From the NCBI RefSeq assembly GCF_014637725.1, contig NZ_BMFC01000009.1, forward strand, positions 120,264 through 184,263: a stretch of 64,000 bases of DNA. The letters are read 5' to 3'. Position 1 is the first letter of the stretch, and each line of letters begins with the position of its first letter. Position numbers and translations under genes: made by a program. Source of the DNA: Marivita lacus (GTDB lineage: Bacteria > Pseudomonadota > Alphaproteobacteria > Rhodobacterales > Rhodobacteraceae). Shown piece by piece: positions 7,037-17,585 of this stretch. Below the pieces are notes generated by a model. The model saw only the letters and a list, made by a program, of their open reading frames with translations. It was not told where the DNA came from and did no database searches.

Positions 7037-9889
7037 GTGTCTGACCCGCGCCTGTCTTGCCCGATCTGTTTGCGCCGAGAGGCGGGGTTGATCCCGGCGC
7101 CGCGTCATGTGGCGAAATGGGATGAACTGAACGGGCCTGAACAGATGGCGATGCTGGCCGAGGTGGGCGCAGCACTCGGGCGCGGAACCTCTGGCTTTGT
7201 CGCTTCGTCAGCCTATGACCATTTCCACCTGAGGGAAGCGTCCGGATCGCGTCTGACAACTGGGGGGCGCGACCCGCTTTTGCCCTTGCTCGCCGAACGA
7301 CTGGACACGGCGCAGTCCGTAGACCTCGCCATTGCCTTTGCTATGGACAGCGGTGTGGCACTGCTCGAGCCTTGGTTCCGCGAGTTGCTGGCGCGGGGTG
7401 GTCGGCTGAGGATAGTGGTCGGCGATTACCTTGACACGACCGACCCAACCGCCTTGGCCCGCCTTTTGGACCTAGAAGAGGCCGAACTGTTCGTGTTCGA
7501 AACAGGCGGTCTCAGTTTCCACCCTAAAGCCTGGCTGTTCCGCGCCGCGGATGCGCGGGGGGCGGCGATTGTCGGCAGCTCGAACCTATCGCAGTCGGCG
7601 CTGACCGAAGGCGTAGAGTGGAACCTGCATTCCGAAGATGCAGCTGACAGCGTCGCCGCAGCTTTCGAAGAGCTGGTGGAACGCCCAGAGGTAAAACCCC
7701 TCACCGCCGCCTGGATCGATGCTTATGCCAAACGCCGCAGAACGCGGCCGATGCCCGAGTTCACCGCCCGCGTGGTGGCAGAGGAAGGGCCACCGCCAGA
7801 GCCGCACTCCATTCAGCAAGAGGCGCTGGAGGCCCTATCGCTGAGCCGATCGAACGGCCACCGCGCCGGTTTAGTCGTGCTGGCGACGGGCCTTGGAAAA
7901 ACTTGGTTGGCCGCCTTCGACACGATCCGCGCCAAGGCGGGCCGCATCCTTTTCGTGGCCCATCGCGACGAAATCCTGACCCAGGCTATGGCGGCCTTTC
8001 GCAAGGTAAGACCAGATGCCAAGCTGGGCCGGTACACCGGTACCGAGAAAGAGGCCGATGCGGAAATCCTCTTTGCCTCGGTCCAGACGTTGGGCCGTAT
8101 CGGTCATCTGCGCCAATTCGACCGCGACCATTTCGACTACATCGTTGTTGATGAATTCCACCACGCCGCCGCCAGCACCTACCAGAAGCTGATCTCCCAT
8201 TTCACGCCCCGGTTCCTGCTGGGTCTGACCGCGACGCCCGACCGGACGGATGGGGCTGACTTGCTGGGGCTATGCGGCGAAAACCTGGTTTACCAATGCG
8301 ACCTGTTTCGCGGGATCGATGCGGGGCATCTGTCACCGTTTCATTATTTCGGTGTGCCCGACGATGTCGACTACGCGCAGATCCCCTGGCGATCTGGCCA
8401 ATTCGACCCAACCGCTCTCGACGCCGCCTTGGCGACCGAGGCGCGGGCGCTGAATGCGCTGGAACAATATCGCAAGCGCGCAAGTGGGCCGGCGATCGGC
8501 TTTTGCTGCTCGATGCGCCATGCCGACTACATGGCGGATTATTTCCGCGCCGCCAGGCTGGTGGCTGTGGCCGTCCACTCGGGCCAAAGCTCCGCCCCGC
8601 GAGCAAGCTCCCTGGCTGCGCTAGGTAGGGGCGAGATCGATATCCTGTTCGCGGTCGACATGTTCAACGAAGGCGTCGACGTGCCCGAGATCGGGACCGT
8701 GCTGATGCTGCGCCCTACCGAAAGCGCGATCATCTGGCTGCAGCAGCTTGGCCGCGGTCTGCGCCGCGTCGAAGGCAAGGTGCTGCAGGTGATCGACTAT
8801 ATCGGCAACCATCGCAGCTTCCTGACGAAGGTCGCCACCCTGTTGCAGGCTGGCGCGGGGGATCGCTCGATCTCGACCAAGTTAGAGGCGCTTCAGGCCG
8901 GTGAGTTCCAGATACCGAAAGGCTGCGAGATCACTTATGAGCTGCAGGTCATCGACATCCTGCGCAATCTCCTTCGCCCGAAGGAGGGCGCGGCAGAACT
9001 CGAAGCCTTTTATGTCGACTTCCGGGACCGGAACGGCACCCGCCCCACGGCTGTCGAAGTCTTCCGCAACGGCTTCGATCCCCGCGCTTCCGGCCATGGC
9101 GGCTGGTTCGATTTCGTGCGCGACATGGGCGATGCCTTGCCCGAACGTCCTTTCGCCACTCACGGCCGGCTGCTCCGCGAGATGGAGCGTCCCAAGGGTC
9201 TGTCCCGATCCGCCTTGACCGGATTGCGCGACGTCGTAGCCGGACGGCAGCCGAGCGATGGCGCGTCAGAGCTCGCCTTCAACCCGCACCTTGCGCAGGG
9301 CAGCGACGGTTTTCGGCTGGTGCGACCTGACGCCTCCGGCGCGCTGGAGTCGCTTGTGCGCGAGTTGGTCGAATGGCGCTTGGCGGAAACGCCAATACGG
9401 CAAGGGGCCTCTGCCCCGGCGTCTCCAACATATGTCGGCAAACCGAAAGAGCTGGCGCTTTGGCAGCGCTACTATGTGCCGGACATCGCTGAGTTCTTTG
9501 GGGAAGAGTACAAGCAAAACGTCTGGCGCACCGGGATGAAGGCGCTGTCCGAAAAGAAGATCATGATCCTTCTCGCCAATGTCTCGACCCAGGACCTGAC
9601 CTACGAAAATGCATTCCTTAGCGCGTCACGGCTGAAATGGTTCAGCCAGAACCGGACAAGACAGAGCGACAAACATGGCCGGATCATCAGCGGCGAGGAA
9701 GGCCACGAAGTGCACCTGTTCATCCGCCGCGGGAACAAGGTGAGCGGAAAGGTCAACCCGTTCATCTATTGCGGGGAGCCGAAGTTTGTCGACTGGAAAG
9801 GGGAGAAACCGATCGAAGTGACCTGGGATTTACCGGTTCCCGCCCCGCGCGAACTTTGGGCAGAGCTTGGAATTCCAGATAATGATTGA
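7037..9889 (+). CDS. PLD-like nuclease/SF2 helicase fusion with DUF3427-type C-terminus
   Basis: A 950-residue protein starting at GTG with AAGGA upstream. Domains in order: a short N-terminus with CPIC and a DHFHL segment, faintly like a cut-down HIT domain; a phospholipase-D-like domain (about 75-220) with HPK (162-164) and GSSNLS (180-185); an SF2 helicase with motif I ATGLGKT (283-289), motif II DEFH (372-375), motif III TATP (398-401) and motif VI QQLGRGLRR (569-577); and a long C-terminus ending in a DUF3427-like region (LKWFSQNRTRQS, HLFIRR). PLD-helicase-DUF3427 proteins occur in defence islands. It is followed 66 bp later by a second PLD-helicase protein, suggesting a two-gene system that translocates on and cuts nucleic acid. 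Function is inferred. Confidence 0.8.
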   Translation: MSDPRLSCPICLRREAGLIPAPRHVAKWDELNGPEQMAMLAEVGAALGRGTSGFVASSAYDHFHLREASGSRLTTGGRDPLLPLLAERLDTAQSVDLAIAFAMDSGVALLEPWFRELLARGGRLRIVVGDYLDTTDPTALARLLDLEEAELFVFETGGLSFHPKAWLFRAADARGAAIVGSSNLSQSALTEGVEWNLHSEDAADSVAAAFEELVERPEVKPLTAAWIDAYAKRRRTRPMPEFTARVVAEEGPPPEPHSIQQEALEALSLSRSNGHRAGLVVLATGLGKTWLAAFDTIRAKAGRILFVAHRDEILTQAMAAFRKVRPDAKLGRYTGTEKEADAEILFASVQTLGRIGHLRQFDRDHFDYIVVDEFHHAAASTYQKLISHFTPRFLLGLTATPDRTDGADLLGLCGENLVYQCDLFRGIDAGHLSPFHYFGVPDDVDYAQIPWRSGQFDPTALDAALATEARALNALEQYRKRASGPAIGFCCSMRHADYMADYFRAARLVAVAVHSGQSSAPRASSLAALGRGEIDILFAVDMFNEGVDVPEIGTVLMLRPTESAIIWLQQLGRGLRRVEGKVLQVIDYIGNHRSFLTKVATLLQAGAGDRSISTKLEALQAGEFQIPKGCEITYELQVIDILRNLLRPKEGAAELEAFYVDFRDRNGTRPTAVEVFRNGFDPRASGHGGWFDFVRDMGDALPERPFATHGRLLREMERPKGLSRSALTGLRDVVAGRQPSDGASELAFNPHLAQGSDGFRLVRPDASGALESLVRELVEWRLAETPIRQGASAPASPTYVGKPKELALWQRYYVPDIAEFFGEEYKQNVWRTGMKALSEKKIMILLANVSTQDLTYENAFLSASRLKWFSQNRTRQSDKHGRIISGEEGHEVHLFIRRGNKVSGKVNPFIYCGEPKFVDWKGEKPIEVTWDLPVPAPRELWAELGIPDND

Positions 9890-9955
9890 TCGCCAGAGTT
9901 TAGCAGCGCAAGCCGTCGCCGGCACGGCGATCGATAAATGGCCATAAGGGAAAAG

Positions 9956-12900
9956 ATGGAGCGGCAGGGGCTGATCTCGCGCTTCTTCTCTCGGACCGGC
10001 GATGGCGACCGGCAAGAGAACGCGTCAGAGGGCCCACCTTCGGAGGGCCGCGACGCATGGGGCGACAACGCGACTCGCCCGGTCCATACCCTGGTCAAAT
10101 CCGTGCTGCAGGAACCGCGCTGCCTGATTGTTACCGGGTACCAAGATTTCCTGTCTTCCCTGACAATCGTGCTTGATGCCGTCCATGATCTTGCAGAACG
10201 GCCAGAGGGCAGCATCCGTATCGTTTTCGGATCGAACACGGACGGCCGCCGACATTTTGGGGGTGGCGGGCGGTCAGTCGCGCAGGAAGCCCGCCAGTAT
10301 TTTCTCGGTGCTCGGGGCCTGTCAGTTGTCGACTTGGCTGACCTTCGCGCCGTTCTCGCGATGGATGCGATCGAGCGTGGCATCATCCAGTTTCGCGCTT
10401 TCGATCCAGCCCTTGCAGAGGCACAGCTGGGTCGCAGACCGCCTATGCTGCATGCAAAGCTGATTATTGGCGAAGGCTCTGCACTGTCGGGCAGCGCGAA
10501 TTTTTCAATCAATGGTCTGCGCCGCAACCTCGAATTCATTGACGATGCCCATGCCTGGCCGGACGTCGCCAATGCAAGGCGCGCTGCCGCAGAGCAATAC
10601 TGGGAGATGGGCCGCGCCTGGACTGAAACAGCGTTGGAGATCCTGCGCTCGCTCATCCGGCTGGTTACACCCGAGGAGGCGGTCGCGCGGACCGTTCACG
10701 AAGCCACGACCTTCACACCTTGGCGCGTGGCTGGAAACACGAGTGCAGGTCGCCCGCCTCAACCATTTCAAGCAGACCTGGTCTATGAGGCCGCGGGAAC
10801 AGTTTACGAACACGGCTTTGCTTTCGTCGAGGCCCCGACTGGGGCAGGAAAAACGGACATCGGAAAGCACCTGGCAACCGTGCTGCCGGTCAGCCATGCG
10901 CAGACCGTCTTTTCATGGGGTGAGCGGGCAGATCAGCAACGCCTCGGTTCGCTCGCCTTGATCCCCGCCAGCGTTCTGAAAAACTGGACGACGAATGCCC
11001 CCGCAAATTTCAAGCCAATCAAGCACAGCCACTTGTCTCGCCAGAAAAAGGACGAGGCCGCCGAGTTGGATGAAATCAACCGCGCCGTCCGCTCGTCTGC
11101 GTCGATGATCGTGGATGAAAGCCACAGGCTAAGCTCGCGTTATCTTGCGCCTTCTGCGCGCTCGCTGGTGTTTGAACGAAGCCCGGCCATTTGGACGGCC
11201 TGCCTTTCAGCCACGTTGATGGGCAACCAGGGGCTCGATGGTTTGCTCGCTTTCCATGAAAAGCGAGCGTCCATCTATGTGCCGCCGGTGATCACAGATC
11301 AGATCAATCAGCATATGGCCAAGGTGCGCGCACGGGGGGAACTTGTTCGGCAGCTGGATCAGGTCAATCGTCGCATCGAAGCGCAGAATGTGCAGGAAGA
11401 CCTATTCCACAGCGCAGAGAGTCTGAGGGAAGATGTCGCTGGCATTGAACGCCAGCTTGAAGCAGACGGCCTGCAAATCAGCGCGTTGCAGGAAGGCCTG
11501 GCGGATGCCCTCGCGCCCTATGTGGTGCGCCGCCAGCGCGCTTGCATAGGGGAAAGTGCCAACAGAAAAAGCGGTGCATTTGTTTACCCGCTTACCCGCA
11601 GCCATCGCGAAGATACGGCGCTCACCGACCAGCAGCGCCAGATCATTGCGCGGATCAAGACCCTGGCCGAATGCATCACGACTGGGATCACCCTTGTCTC
11701 CGCAGATCCGCAACGCGCAGGCCAGACAGAGATCAAGTTTCACGATAAGTCACGAATTCACATACGTAATTTCTTAGCACTGCTCCGCGCATCAATCATC
11801 TTCGCACGCGAAGAATGGGCGCGAGAACGCGACAGCGAAGCCGACCAACGAGGACGCGCCTCAATCGGCGAGAACCTGCGACGCGCCGAAAGGCAAAACA
11901 TGCGCCGACTGGCGGTGCCTGAAGGTGTTCTGCCGGAGGAAATGTCGTCCGAGGTCGAAGAATCCCAGACACCGATTTGCGACAGGATCACGCGCCTTTT
12001 GAACCATGCGAGCCTCGATAGCATCGACGAGGCACGTGCCGAGGTGATGCGCGGTATTCTGCGTAAGCACGGTCACGCGATCTTCCTCGCCGAACGCGTC
12101 GGCGTGCTCGAGGTGTATGCGCGCCTTTTGGCGGGGCATCGAGGCCGGGGCCCCGAGGTCTATGTGGTCGCCCCAGGTGCCCGGATCAAACCGGGCAAAA
12201 AGATGCATCACATCCGATCCGGGGCCGAAGCGCAGGAATACTTCGGAATCGACGGGAAGCATGTCGATACCATGAAGCCGCGGGCCATGTTCCTGACCTT
12301 TCAGATGGCGGAGGGGATCAACCTCCAACTTGCGCCAGCACTTGGGATTATCGGGGTGACGTCAGACGTGAAAAGCCTGATCCAAGGCTTGGGTCGGATC
12401 GACAGGATCGACAGCCCAAACCCGCGCATCCACTACCACACCTTTGATCTGCCGGGCCTTGTTCTGTCGTCCGATCACAAGGCACGCGCCCGTGTTGCCA
12501 GCATCGCCCTACTGTCTGGGGTCGGTGCGGATGACCTGCCCTCGGAACTGGTCGAGTTTGCTGCCGGAGATCTGACTGATCTGGTTCTTGATCAGATCAA
12601 GAAGCCAAGGATTTTGCGGTCTGGAAACTATTTCGATCAGATCGAGGGGCTGCGCCGATCGGTGCCGCGCGAGGTGTTCGAACGTGTGCAAAGCGCCAAT
12701 CCGCGCGGCCTGTGGGGTGCAGAACTGTCCCTGCTTGCATCACGGCAACCCGTGACGATCCTCCTACTTGGAGGGCGTACTGGCAGCCCTCAAGACCCAA
12801 CCGTCTTGCCTCCCCGCCTTCTGGCTGTGCGCGAAGATGGTGGGCGAGCAGAGATCATCGGAGATCAGACAGAAGCCGCTCGACTTCTCTCGGATGCCTA

Positions 12901-13396
12901 TGCGGAAACGCGCCGCCTCGGCCTTCATGACGTTCGCCCTGAATTTTCACAGTTGACCGCAACCTTAGACCGTTTGCGCGGCACACTCGGCCAACTGACA
13001 CACTGGGATATCCGCCCGGCACGCACGGTTTCCCTGCTGGCTTCCCTGGCAGGCTTCTTGACCGGCCGTACAGTGACAGATGGCGGCCAGAGGCAGTTTG
13101 GAGATCTGACCCTGCCGGCGCTCGAAAAACTGGCCGAAGCCTGGGCGCACGAACTGGATGTCTTCTGGATCGAGGCCAAGGAAGCCGTAAGCCAGCGCAG
13201 CGCATCGGGCGGCGAAATCCCCGATTACCTTGGAATTGACGCGATCTACACGGCTTTTTGCGCGCAACCCGCCGACGTTCGCGATGCCGTCCGCGCTCGG
13301 ATGGATGATCTGATTGCGGCGTGCCGGGTACTGTCCGAAGGGGAGCCCGTGGACATCTTGAGCCGCGTGGCGGTGATCTTTGAAGCCCGGCAGTGA
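9956..13396 (+). CDS. Second PLD-like nuclease/SF2 helicase fusion protein
   Basis: About 1146 residues. I chose the ATG preceded by AAGGG at a five-base spacing; another in-frame ATG at 9938 lacks a ribosome-binding site. The N-terminal about 230 residues resemble one PLD-like domain: LHAKLIIGEGSALSGSANFS gives H-x-K (166-168) with E in place of the usual D, then GSANFS. The helicase core shows motif I PTGAGKT (294-300), DESH (387-390), SAT (418-420) and QGLGRIDR (about 809). A charged, probably coiled-coil insertion lies between the RecA lobes (about 462-515). The C-terminal 250 residues are unassigned. It is unrelated in detail to the preceding protein, so this is not a simple duplication. 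Tandem nuclease-helicases in an island suggest phage defence. Confidence 0.75.
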   Translation: MERQGLISRFFSRTGDGDRQENASEGPPSEGRDAWGDNATRPVHTLVKSVLQEPRCLIVTGYQDFLSSLTIVLDAVHDLAERPEGSIRIVFGSNTDGRRHFGGGGRSVAQEARQYFLGARGLSVVDLADLRAVLAMDAIERGIIQFRAFDPALAEAQLGRRPPMLHAKLIIGEGSALSGSANFSINGLRRNLEFIDDAHAWPDVANARRAAAEQYWEMGRAWTETALEILRSLIRLVTPEEAVARTVHEATTFTPWRVAGNTSAGRPPQPFQADLVYEAAGTVYEHGFAFVEAPTGAGKTDIGKHLATVLPVSHAQTVFSWGERADQQRLGSLALIPASVLKNWTTNAPANFKPIKHSHLSRQKKDEAAELDEINRAVRSSASMIVDESHRLSSRYLAPSARSLVFERSPAIWTACLSATLMGNQGLDGLLAFHEKRASIYVPPVITDQINQHMAKVRARGELVRQLDQVNRRIEAQNVQEDLFHSAESLREDVAGIERQLEADGLQISALQEGLADALAPYVVRRQRACIGESANRKSGAFVYPLTRSHREDTALTDQQRQIIARIKTLAECITTGITLVSADPQRAGQTEIKFHDKSRIHIRNFLALLRASIIFAREEWARERDSEADQRGRASIGENLRRAERQNMRRLAVPEGVLPEEMSSEVEESQTPICDRITRLLNHASLDSIDEARAEVMRGILRKHGHAIFLAERVGVLEVYARLLAGHRGRGPEVYVVAPGARIKPGKKMHHIRSGAEAQEYFGIDGKHVDTMKPRAMFLTFQMAEGINLQLAPALGIIGVTSDVKSLIQGLGRIDRIDSPNPRIHYHTFDLPGLVLSSDHKARARVASIALLSGVGADDLPSELVEFAAGDLTDLVLDQIKKPRILRSGNYFDQIEGLRRSVPREVFERVQSANPRGLWGAELSLLASRQPVTILLLGGRTGSPQDPTVLPPRLLAVREDGGRAEIIGDQTEAARLLSDAYAETRRLGLHDVRPEFSQLTATLDRLRGTLGQLTHWDIRPARTVSLLASLAGFLTGRTVTDGGQRQFGDLTLPALEKLAEAWAHELDVFWIEAKEAVSQRSASGGEIPDYLGIDAIYTAFCAQPADVRDAVRARMDDLIAACRVLSEGEPVDILSRVAVIFEARQ

Positions 13397-13549
13397 CGCC
13401 GTGGGCGTCTGGTAGTGGTGCGGCGGCCAATTCATTGGCTCAAGCGGCCCTTGCCGACGTTGGCCACGACCCGCCGCTGCGGTGCGGCCCGCCAGACCGG
13501 ACATTCGCTGCCACTGCGAAATCACAGCGGTCGTGCTTGTTGCGCGATT

Positions 13550-16500
13550 TCACTCAAAGCGCTGTTCGCGTTCCTCATCTCTATGTCTGTCACGCACACG
13601 TTCTCGTTCGATTTCCTTGGCCAGTTGACCTGACACCGACTTTGCGGCCTGAGCTATGTCTTCCCGCTCATGCTGTATCAGTTCCGCAATGGCATCAGCC
13701 CGTGGCTGCATGACGTCTGCACGGCTTCCAGACCACGACGATGGGGTGACACGATCTGCATAAGCGTGAAGAACTGGTTCTGGCTCTGGTGCGGCTTCAA
13801 GGAACTCAACAGCAGATGCCGTAATGGAAGAGCCGTCCCTGTGACCATCGCCTTTCTCCCAAAGCTTGATGCCTGACGCGACCAAACCCCAGACATCAGG
13901 CTCGTTCCCTTGCTGACACCACTCTATCAAGTCGACCACATCGACCTTGGAGAGAGGGCAGCGACGTATGCCACCGTGTCGAATGAAGTATGAACGTCGA
14001 TGCTGTTGATCTTCGGTCCCCTGGAACACGCGGTTCAGAAATTCCTTGGGCATAAGCCCTGCCGTTGTTTCAATCGCTTTCTCAAACGAATGAATAAAAC
14101 CGTAACGCTCGTCCACGACGGAAAAGATCGTATCTACCCACTCAGTCTTCTCAGCTTCATTACCATCGAAGCTGAGTGCGGCACGGACAACGGTTTCCAT
14201 GCGATAATCCTTGCTGCCACCAGGGTCGCTGTGATCGGCCAGCAGGGACTTGGTTGCCGCCTTCAACCCAAGTTTCCTCAGTTCGGGTCCTAGCGTATCG
14301 ACCACAGGGTCTTTACTGTGAAGCTTCATACTGAGTGCCTCGAGCAACGTGTCGTCGCCGCCCGACTTCATCACCAGCTTCCGTGCAAGCTCCAACAATC
14401 GTTCAGCAGGTAGATGCGCGTAGTTGTCTCGCCAAAGGATAGGCCCGAACATCCAGGTTCGTGTCTCTTCCTGATCGAGCAAGGCTATGCACCGATCAAG
14501 ATCGGCCTCCGTGAAATCGTTCCACGGATGCAGGCCCACGAGGACTTTCTGAAGTTGTGGGTGTTTTGCGCATTCATCCAAGAGTTCTCTTGAAAGTCCG
14601 TAATCGTTTGCTGCGACCTCTTCGATGAAGCCACCTATCACCGCAAAGTCGTGGTTCGAACCGGATGAATTAGCGAGGTGTTCCAGCAAGCCTTGCCAAC
14701 CTTCACGATAGTTGTGGACCCCCTTCGCAAGGCCGACACCGAACGCTCTGCGATAGGGCATCCAGTCGTTTGAGAACAAGTTATCCCCTAACTCATCGAG
14801 GGTATGGTCTGAAGCTGCAAAGCTCTCACCCAAGTCTGTTGCCTTTGCAGCCAACCGATCTTCAGCCGCACGATACTTGTCGTCGCTGCTGTCATCGAAC
14901 TCGTCGTCAAGTGCCCAGTAGTCATGCCCGCTACCAAGCACGTATGTTTTGATCTTCGCAATCAGGTCGCGTGGTTCTAGATCGCGATCTAGATCAGCAA
15001 GTTCCTGGGGAAGCGGCTCTGGTTCAGGTTCATTTTTGTCCTTTGTGTGGTCGAAATAGATGATCGAACGAACGGCCTTCCAGCCTGCTCCCCACGGCTC
15101 GTGATCATTGATCGCCCGCGCTACTTCGACAAGCCTATCCCGCATTGCTTCCTGATGCCAAAGACCGCGAAACTCATTCGCTAGGACCCGCCGTGCACTG
15201 CCCTTGATGTCATCATCGTCAGAATTTGCCAGCCGAGTTACCAGATCAATGAAGGTAGTGCGCCATTCCACGAGTTGCTCATGGTTGGGGCGGTATCCAT
15301 AATCTCTCGGCCTTGCCCCAAACTCGTTAAGACCGAAGCCCGTCCATGGCGGTCCATCGAGTGCCGTTGAAAGAAGCTTCAGACCCAAGGAACGCCGTCC
15401 CGCACCCTCGGAGCTCAGACAACTCTCTACGATGACGAGGCGTTGCGCCAGGGAAGCATGAGTGCCTGAAAGATAGGGCTGAAAGAACCTCGAAATCTTA
15501 TCCCTTACCGCATCATAATTGTTGTTTTCATCTTCATGGTCCGCAACGCGGATCAGCAGTGCCATGCAGCGTTCAAAGGCATGGGCCTCGTAAGCCAAGG
15601 ACTGCAGCAGGTTGAGGATCGTGGTCCTGCGGGGATTATGCTTCGGCTCCATACCCTGAAAGTCGGGAGCGGTGAGTTCGGCTTCGATCCGATCAAGCAG
15701 CGCTTCTGGTGCCACAGGTCCAATGTAGTCTAGGATTCTCGATCCGTTCTCATCGAGGTCGGAAATACGGCCTAGCAGACCATCAGCTTGCAGCCATGCC
15801 TCGACGATCTCTTTGGCGACAGGGTGATCATGCAACAAGCCAAGCCTATGTGCGAACGACATTAGAAGCCTGCTATTTCCAGGTGCCTCAAACGTTGATC
15901 TTAGGGTCTCTACAGGGACGCTCTCTAGCGCAGAGCCTGCCAACCTGTTTGCGACTGCATGAGGCAATATCGCCCTCCAATGGGCTCTCCTTTGCACGAC
16001 ATGTCGGTCTGCTAGTTTCTTGGCGGCCTTGAACAATTGGGCCCTTGAATGCCCTGAAATCGAGCCAAGGACTTCTAATTCGTTATTACCGACCTCTGGG
16101 TCAGAAACCGAGAACGAATACACCAAAGACAGAGCCTCGGCCTGTTCACGAAGATCACCATCGACTCCTTTCCGCTGTTGGAAAAGACGGTCAAACAACT
16201 CGGCGTTCGACAGTTGGGCTAGACTCTCACCCTGTTCAACTCTTTCTGCAATCGCCAAGGCAACCCTGGAATTGCCATCGGCAAACTCGGCGACCCGCCT
16301 TGCGTTACCCTGTCCAATTTCGGGAAAACGGCGCATCAGAAGTTCTTCGGCTACGTCCGGTCCATTCGCTTCGATGTGGATCACTTCGGTAGTTTGCGGC
16401 TTGTCGTCTCTGATATCGTATTCAACCGTGATCAGACTGACATCACCACTTCCGGCAGACACCTTGGCTGCTAGTGCCGAATGCAGATCGGAGGGGCAGT

Positions 16501-17404
16501 TGTCGAGGATCATCACCGCACGACGGCCTTCGGCAATTAGACGGTCCAGCATAGCAGATGCGGAAGGATCAGGGTCTTGTCCTGTATCAACGTAGACCGC
16601 GATAGTTCTATCGAGCGGGTCGGTACCGACAGTTTCATCAAAGAGCGCTTGCACAATGCGTGTCTTACCAACTCCAGAAAGCCCCGTGATGCGGATCGCT
16701 TTGTTTGATGTGCGTATCAGCCGACGCATAGGTTCTATGGCGTCTTCGATTGATAACTCCTGACCTCGCTCAGTCGGCACGTGAACAGTCACGCCTGGAG
16801 CAGAGATAAGGGTGTCAGGTGATCCTTTGGGCGGGTTGCTCCAGGCTCCATAAGGTTGCCATCCTGAATAACCCTGACCAAGCTTACCCTTCAGCCACAG
16901 CAACACGGACGGATGCTGCCGCACCCATTGGACCAGCTTTGAACGGTCGAAGAAATCGAGGTGGATGTTGTCCTTGTTTGGGTCATTGGCCAACGCTGCC
17001 CGCATGGCTTCGAGGCGATCCTTCTTCATCGGTGGTGAACAATCGTCGGCGAGGCTCACGATGATGTAGCTGCCGCCAATCTGGGCTTGGTTTGCGATGG
17101 TTGGATTTAGTTCTCCATCCTTCAGCATCTCCGCCGCGATTGCAAACTTTGGCATAGAGTCCTTCTTGGACTGGAGAACAGTATTCGGACGGCTCAGGAA
17201 GCCCGTTTCCAGTTCGGAGGTATCCACTTCCACATGAATGTCGATACCTTCATCTGGTGCCTTGATCGAGCCTGACCAACTTACACTCGCAGGGCTATGG
17301 CCGTGTGCCGCGACCTCCGCCTCTGAAAGGCGCGCTATCAACTCTTCCAGTCGTTCATCGGACAACCGAAGTAGGTCATCCTTTTCAATATCGAAGATGG
17401 CCAT
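13550..17404 (-). CDS. STAND-like P-loop NTPase with N-terminal nuclease-like domain
   Basis: A 1284-residue protein; the start is the ATG before AIFDIEKDD. The N-terminal about 180 residues have GIDIHVE (about 53-59) and VLQSKK (76-81), the D and Q-x-K pattern of PD-(D/E)xK (Mrr/Cap4-like) nucleases. A P-loop NTPase follows: GLSGVGKT (241-248) and Walker B AVMILD (296-301). The remaining about 900 residues are helical without clear repeats, with an acidic stretch (DDEFDDSSDD), as expected for the sensor half of STAND proteins such as Avs. The gene faces the helicase pair tail to tail with about 150 bp between. Its DNA reads visibly less GC-rich than its neighbours, suggesting separate origin. 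Role as an abortive-infection effector is inferred. Confidence 0.7.
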   Translation of the reverse strand: MAIFDIEKDDLLRLSDERLEELIARLSEAEVAAHGHSPASVSWSGSIKAPDEGIDIHVEVDTSELETGFLSRPNTVLQSKKDSMPKFAIAAEMLKDGELNPTIANQAQIGGSYIIVSLADDCSPPMKKDRLEAMRAALANDPNKDNIHLDFFDRSKLVQWVRQHPSVLLWLKGKLGQGYSGWQPYGAWSNPPKGSPDTLISAPGVTVHVPTERGQELSIEDAIEPMRRLIRTSNKAIRITGLSGVGKTRIVQALFDETVGTDPLDRTIAVYVDTGQDPDPSASAMLDRLIAEGRRAVMILDNCPSDLHSALAAKVSAGSGDVSLITVEYDIRDDKPQTTEVIHIEANGPDVAEELLMRRFPEIGQGNARRVAEFADGNSRVALAIAERVEQGESLAQLSNAELFDRLFQQRKGVDGDLREQAEALSLVYSFSVSDPEVGNNELEVLGSISGHSRAQLFKAAKKLADRHVVQRRAHWRAILPHAVANRLAGSALESVPVETLRSTFEAPGNSRLLMSFAHRLGLLHDHPVAKEIVEAWLQADGLLGRISDLDENGSRILDYIGPVAPEALLDRIEAELTAPDFQGMEPKHNPRRTTILNLLQSLAYEAHAFERCMALLIRVADHEDENNNYDAVRDKISRFFQPYLSGTHASLAQRLVIVESCLSSEGAGRRSLGLKLLSTALDGPPWTGFGLNEFGARPRDYGYRPNHEQLVEWRTTFIDLVTRLANSDDDDIKGSARRVLANEFRGLWHQEAMRDRLVEVARAINDHEPWGAGWKAVRSIIYFDHTKDKNEPEPEPLPQELADLDRDLEPRDLIAKIKTYVLGSGHDYWALDDEFDDSSDDKYRAAEDRLAAKATDLGESFAASDHTLDELGDNLFSNDWMPYRRAFGVGLAKGVHNYREGWQGLLEHLANSSGSNHDFAVIGGFIEEVAANDYGLSRELLDECAKHPQLQKVLVGLHPWNDFTEADLDRCIALLDQEETRTWMFGPILWRDNYAHLPAERLLELARKLVMKSGGDDTLLEALSMKLHSKDPVVDTLGPELRKLGLKAATKSLLADHSDPGGSKDYRMETVVRAALSFDGNEAEKTEWVDTIFSVVDERYGFIHSFEKAIETTAGLMPKEFLNRVFQGTEDQQHRRSYFIRHGGIRRCPLSKVDVVDLIEWCQQGNEPDVWGLVASGIKLWEKGDGHRDGSSITASAVEFLEAAPEPEPVLHAYADRVTPSSWSGSRADVMQPRADAIAELIQHEREDIAQAAKSVSGQLAKEIERERVRDRHRDEEREQRFE

Positions 17405-17585
17405 AGCTACACCGCCACACAATAATTTGTAGCTCTGTATAATTCAGCACACGACATTTGGGAACACTGACGACGCAACCAATAGCTTAATCGCCTCTTA
17501 AGTTTGCGGAGATCTAATGTCCGCTTCCCAACCACTACCGTGTCGAAAAGGCCGCTGAAGGGAACGGCCGCTTTCCGCCCGCACG

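Noticed and set aside
7037..7250. HIT domain at the N-terminus of the first helicase
   Set aside because: Only CPIC and DHFHL resemble the family; the HxHxH motif is incomplete, so I describe it only as a faint resemblance.
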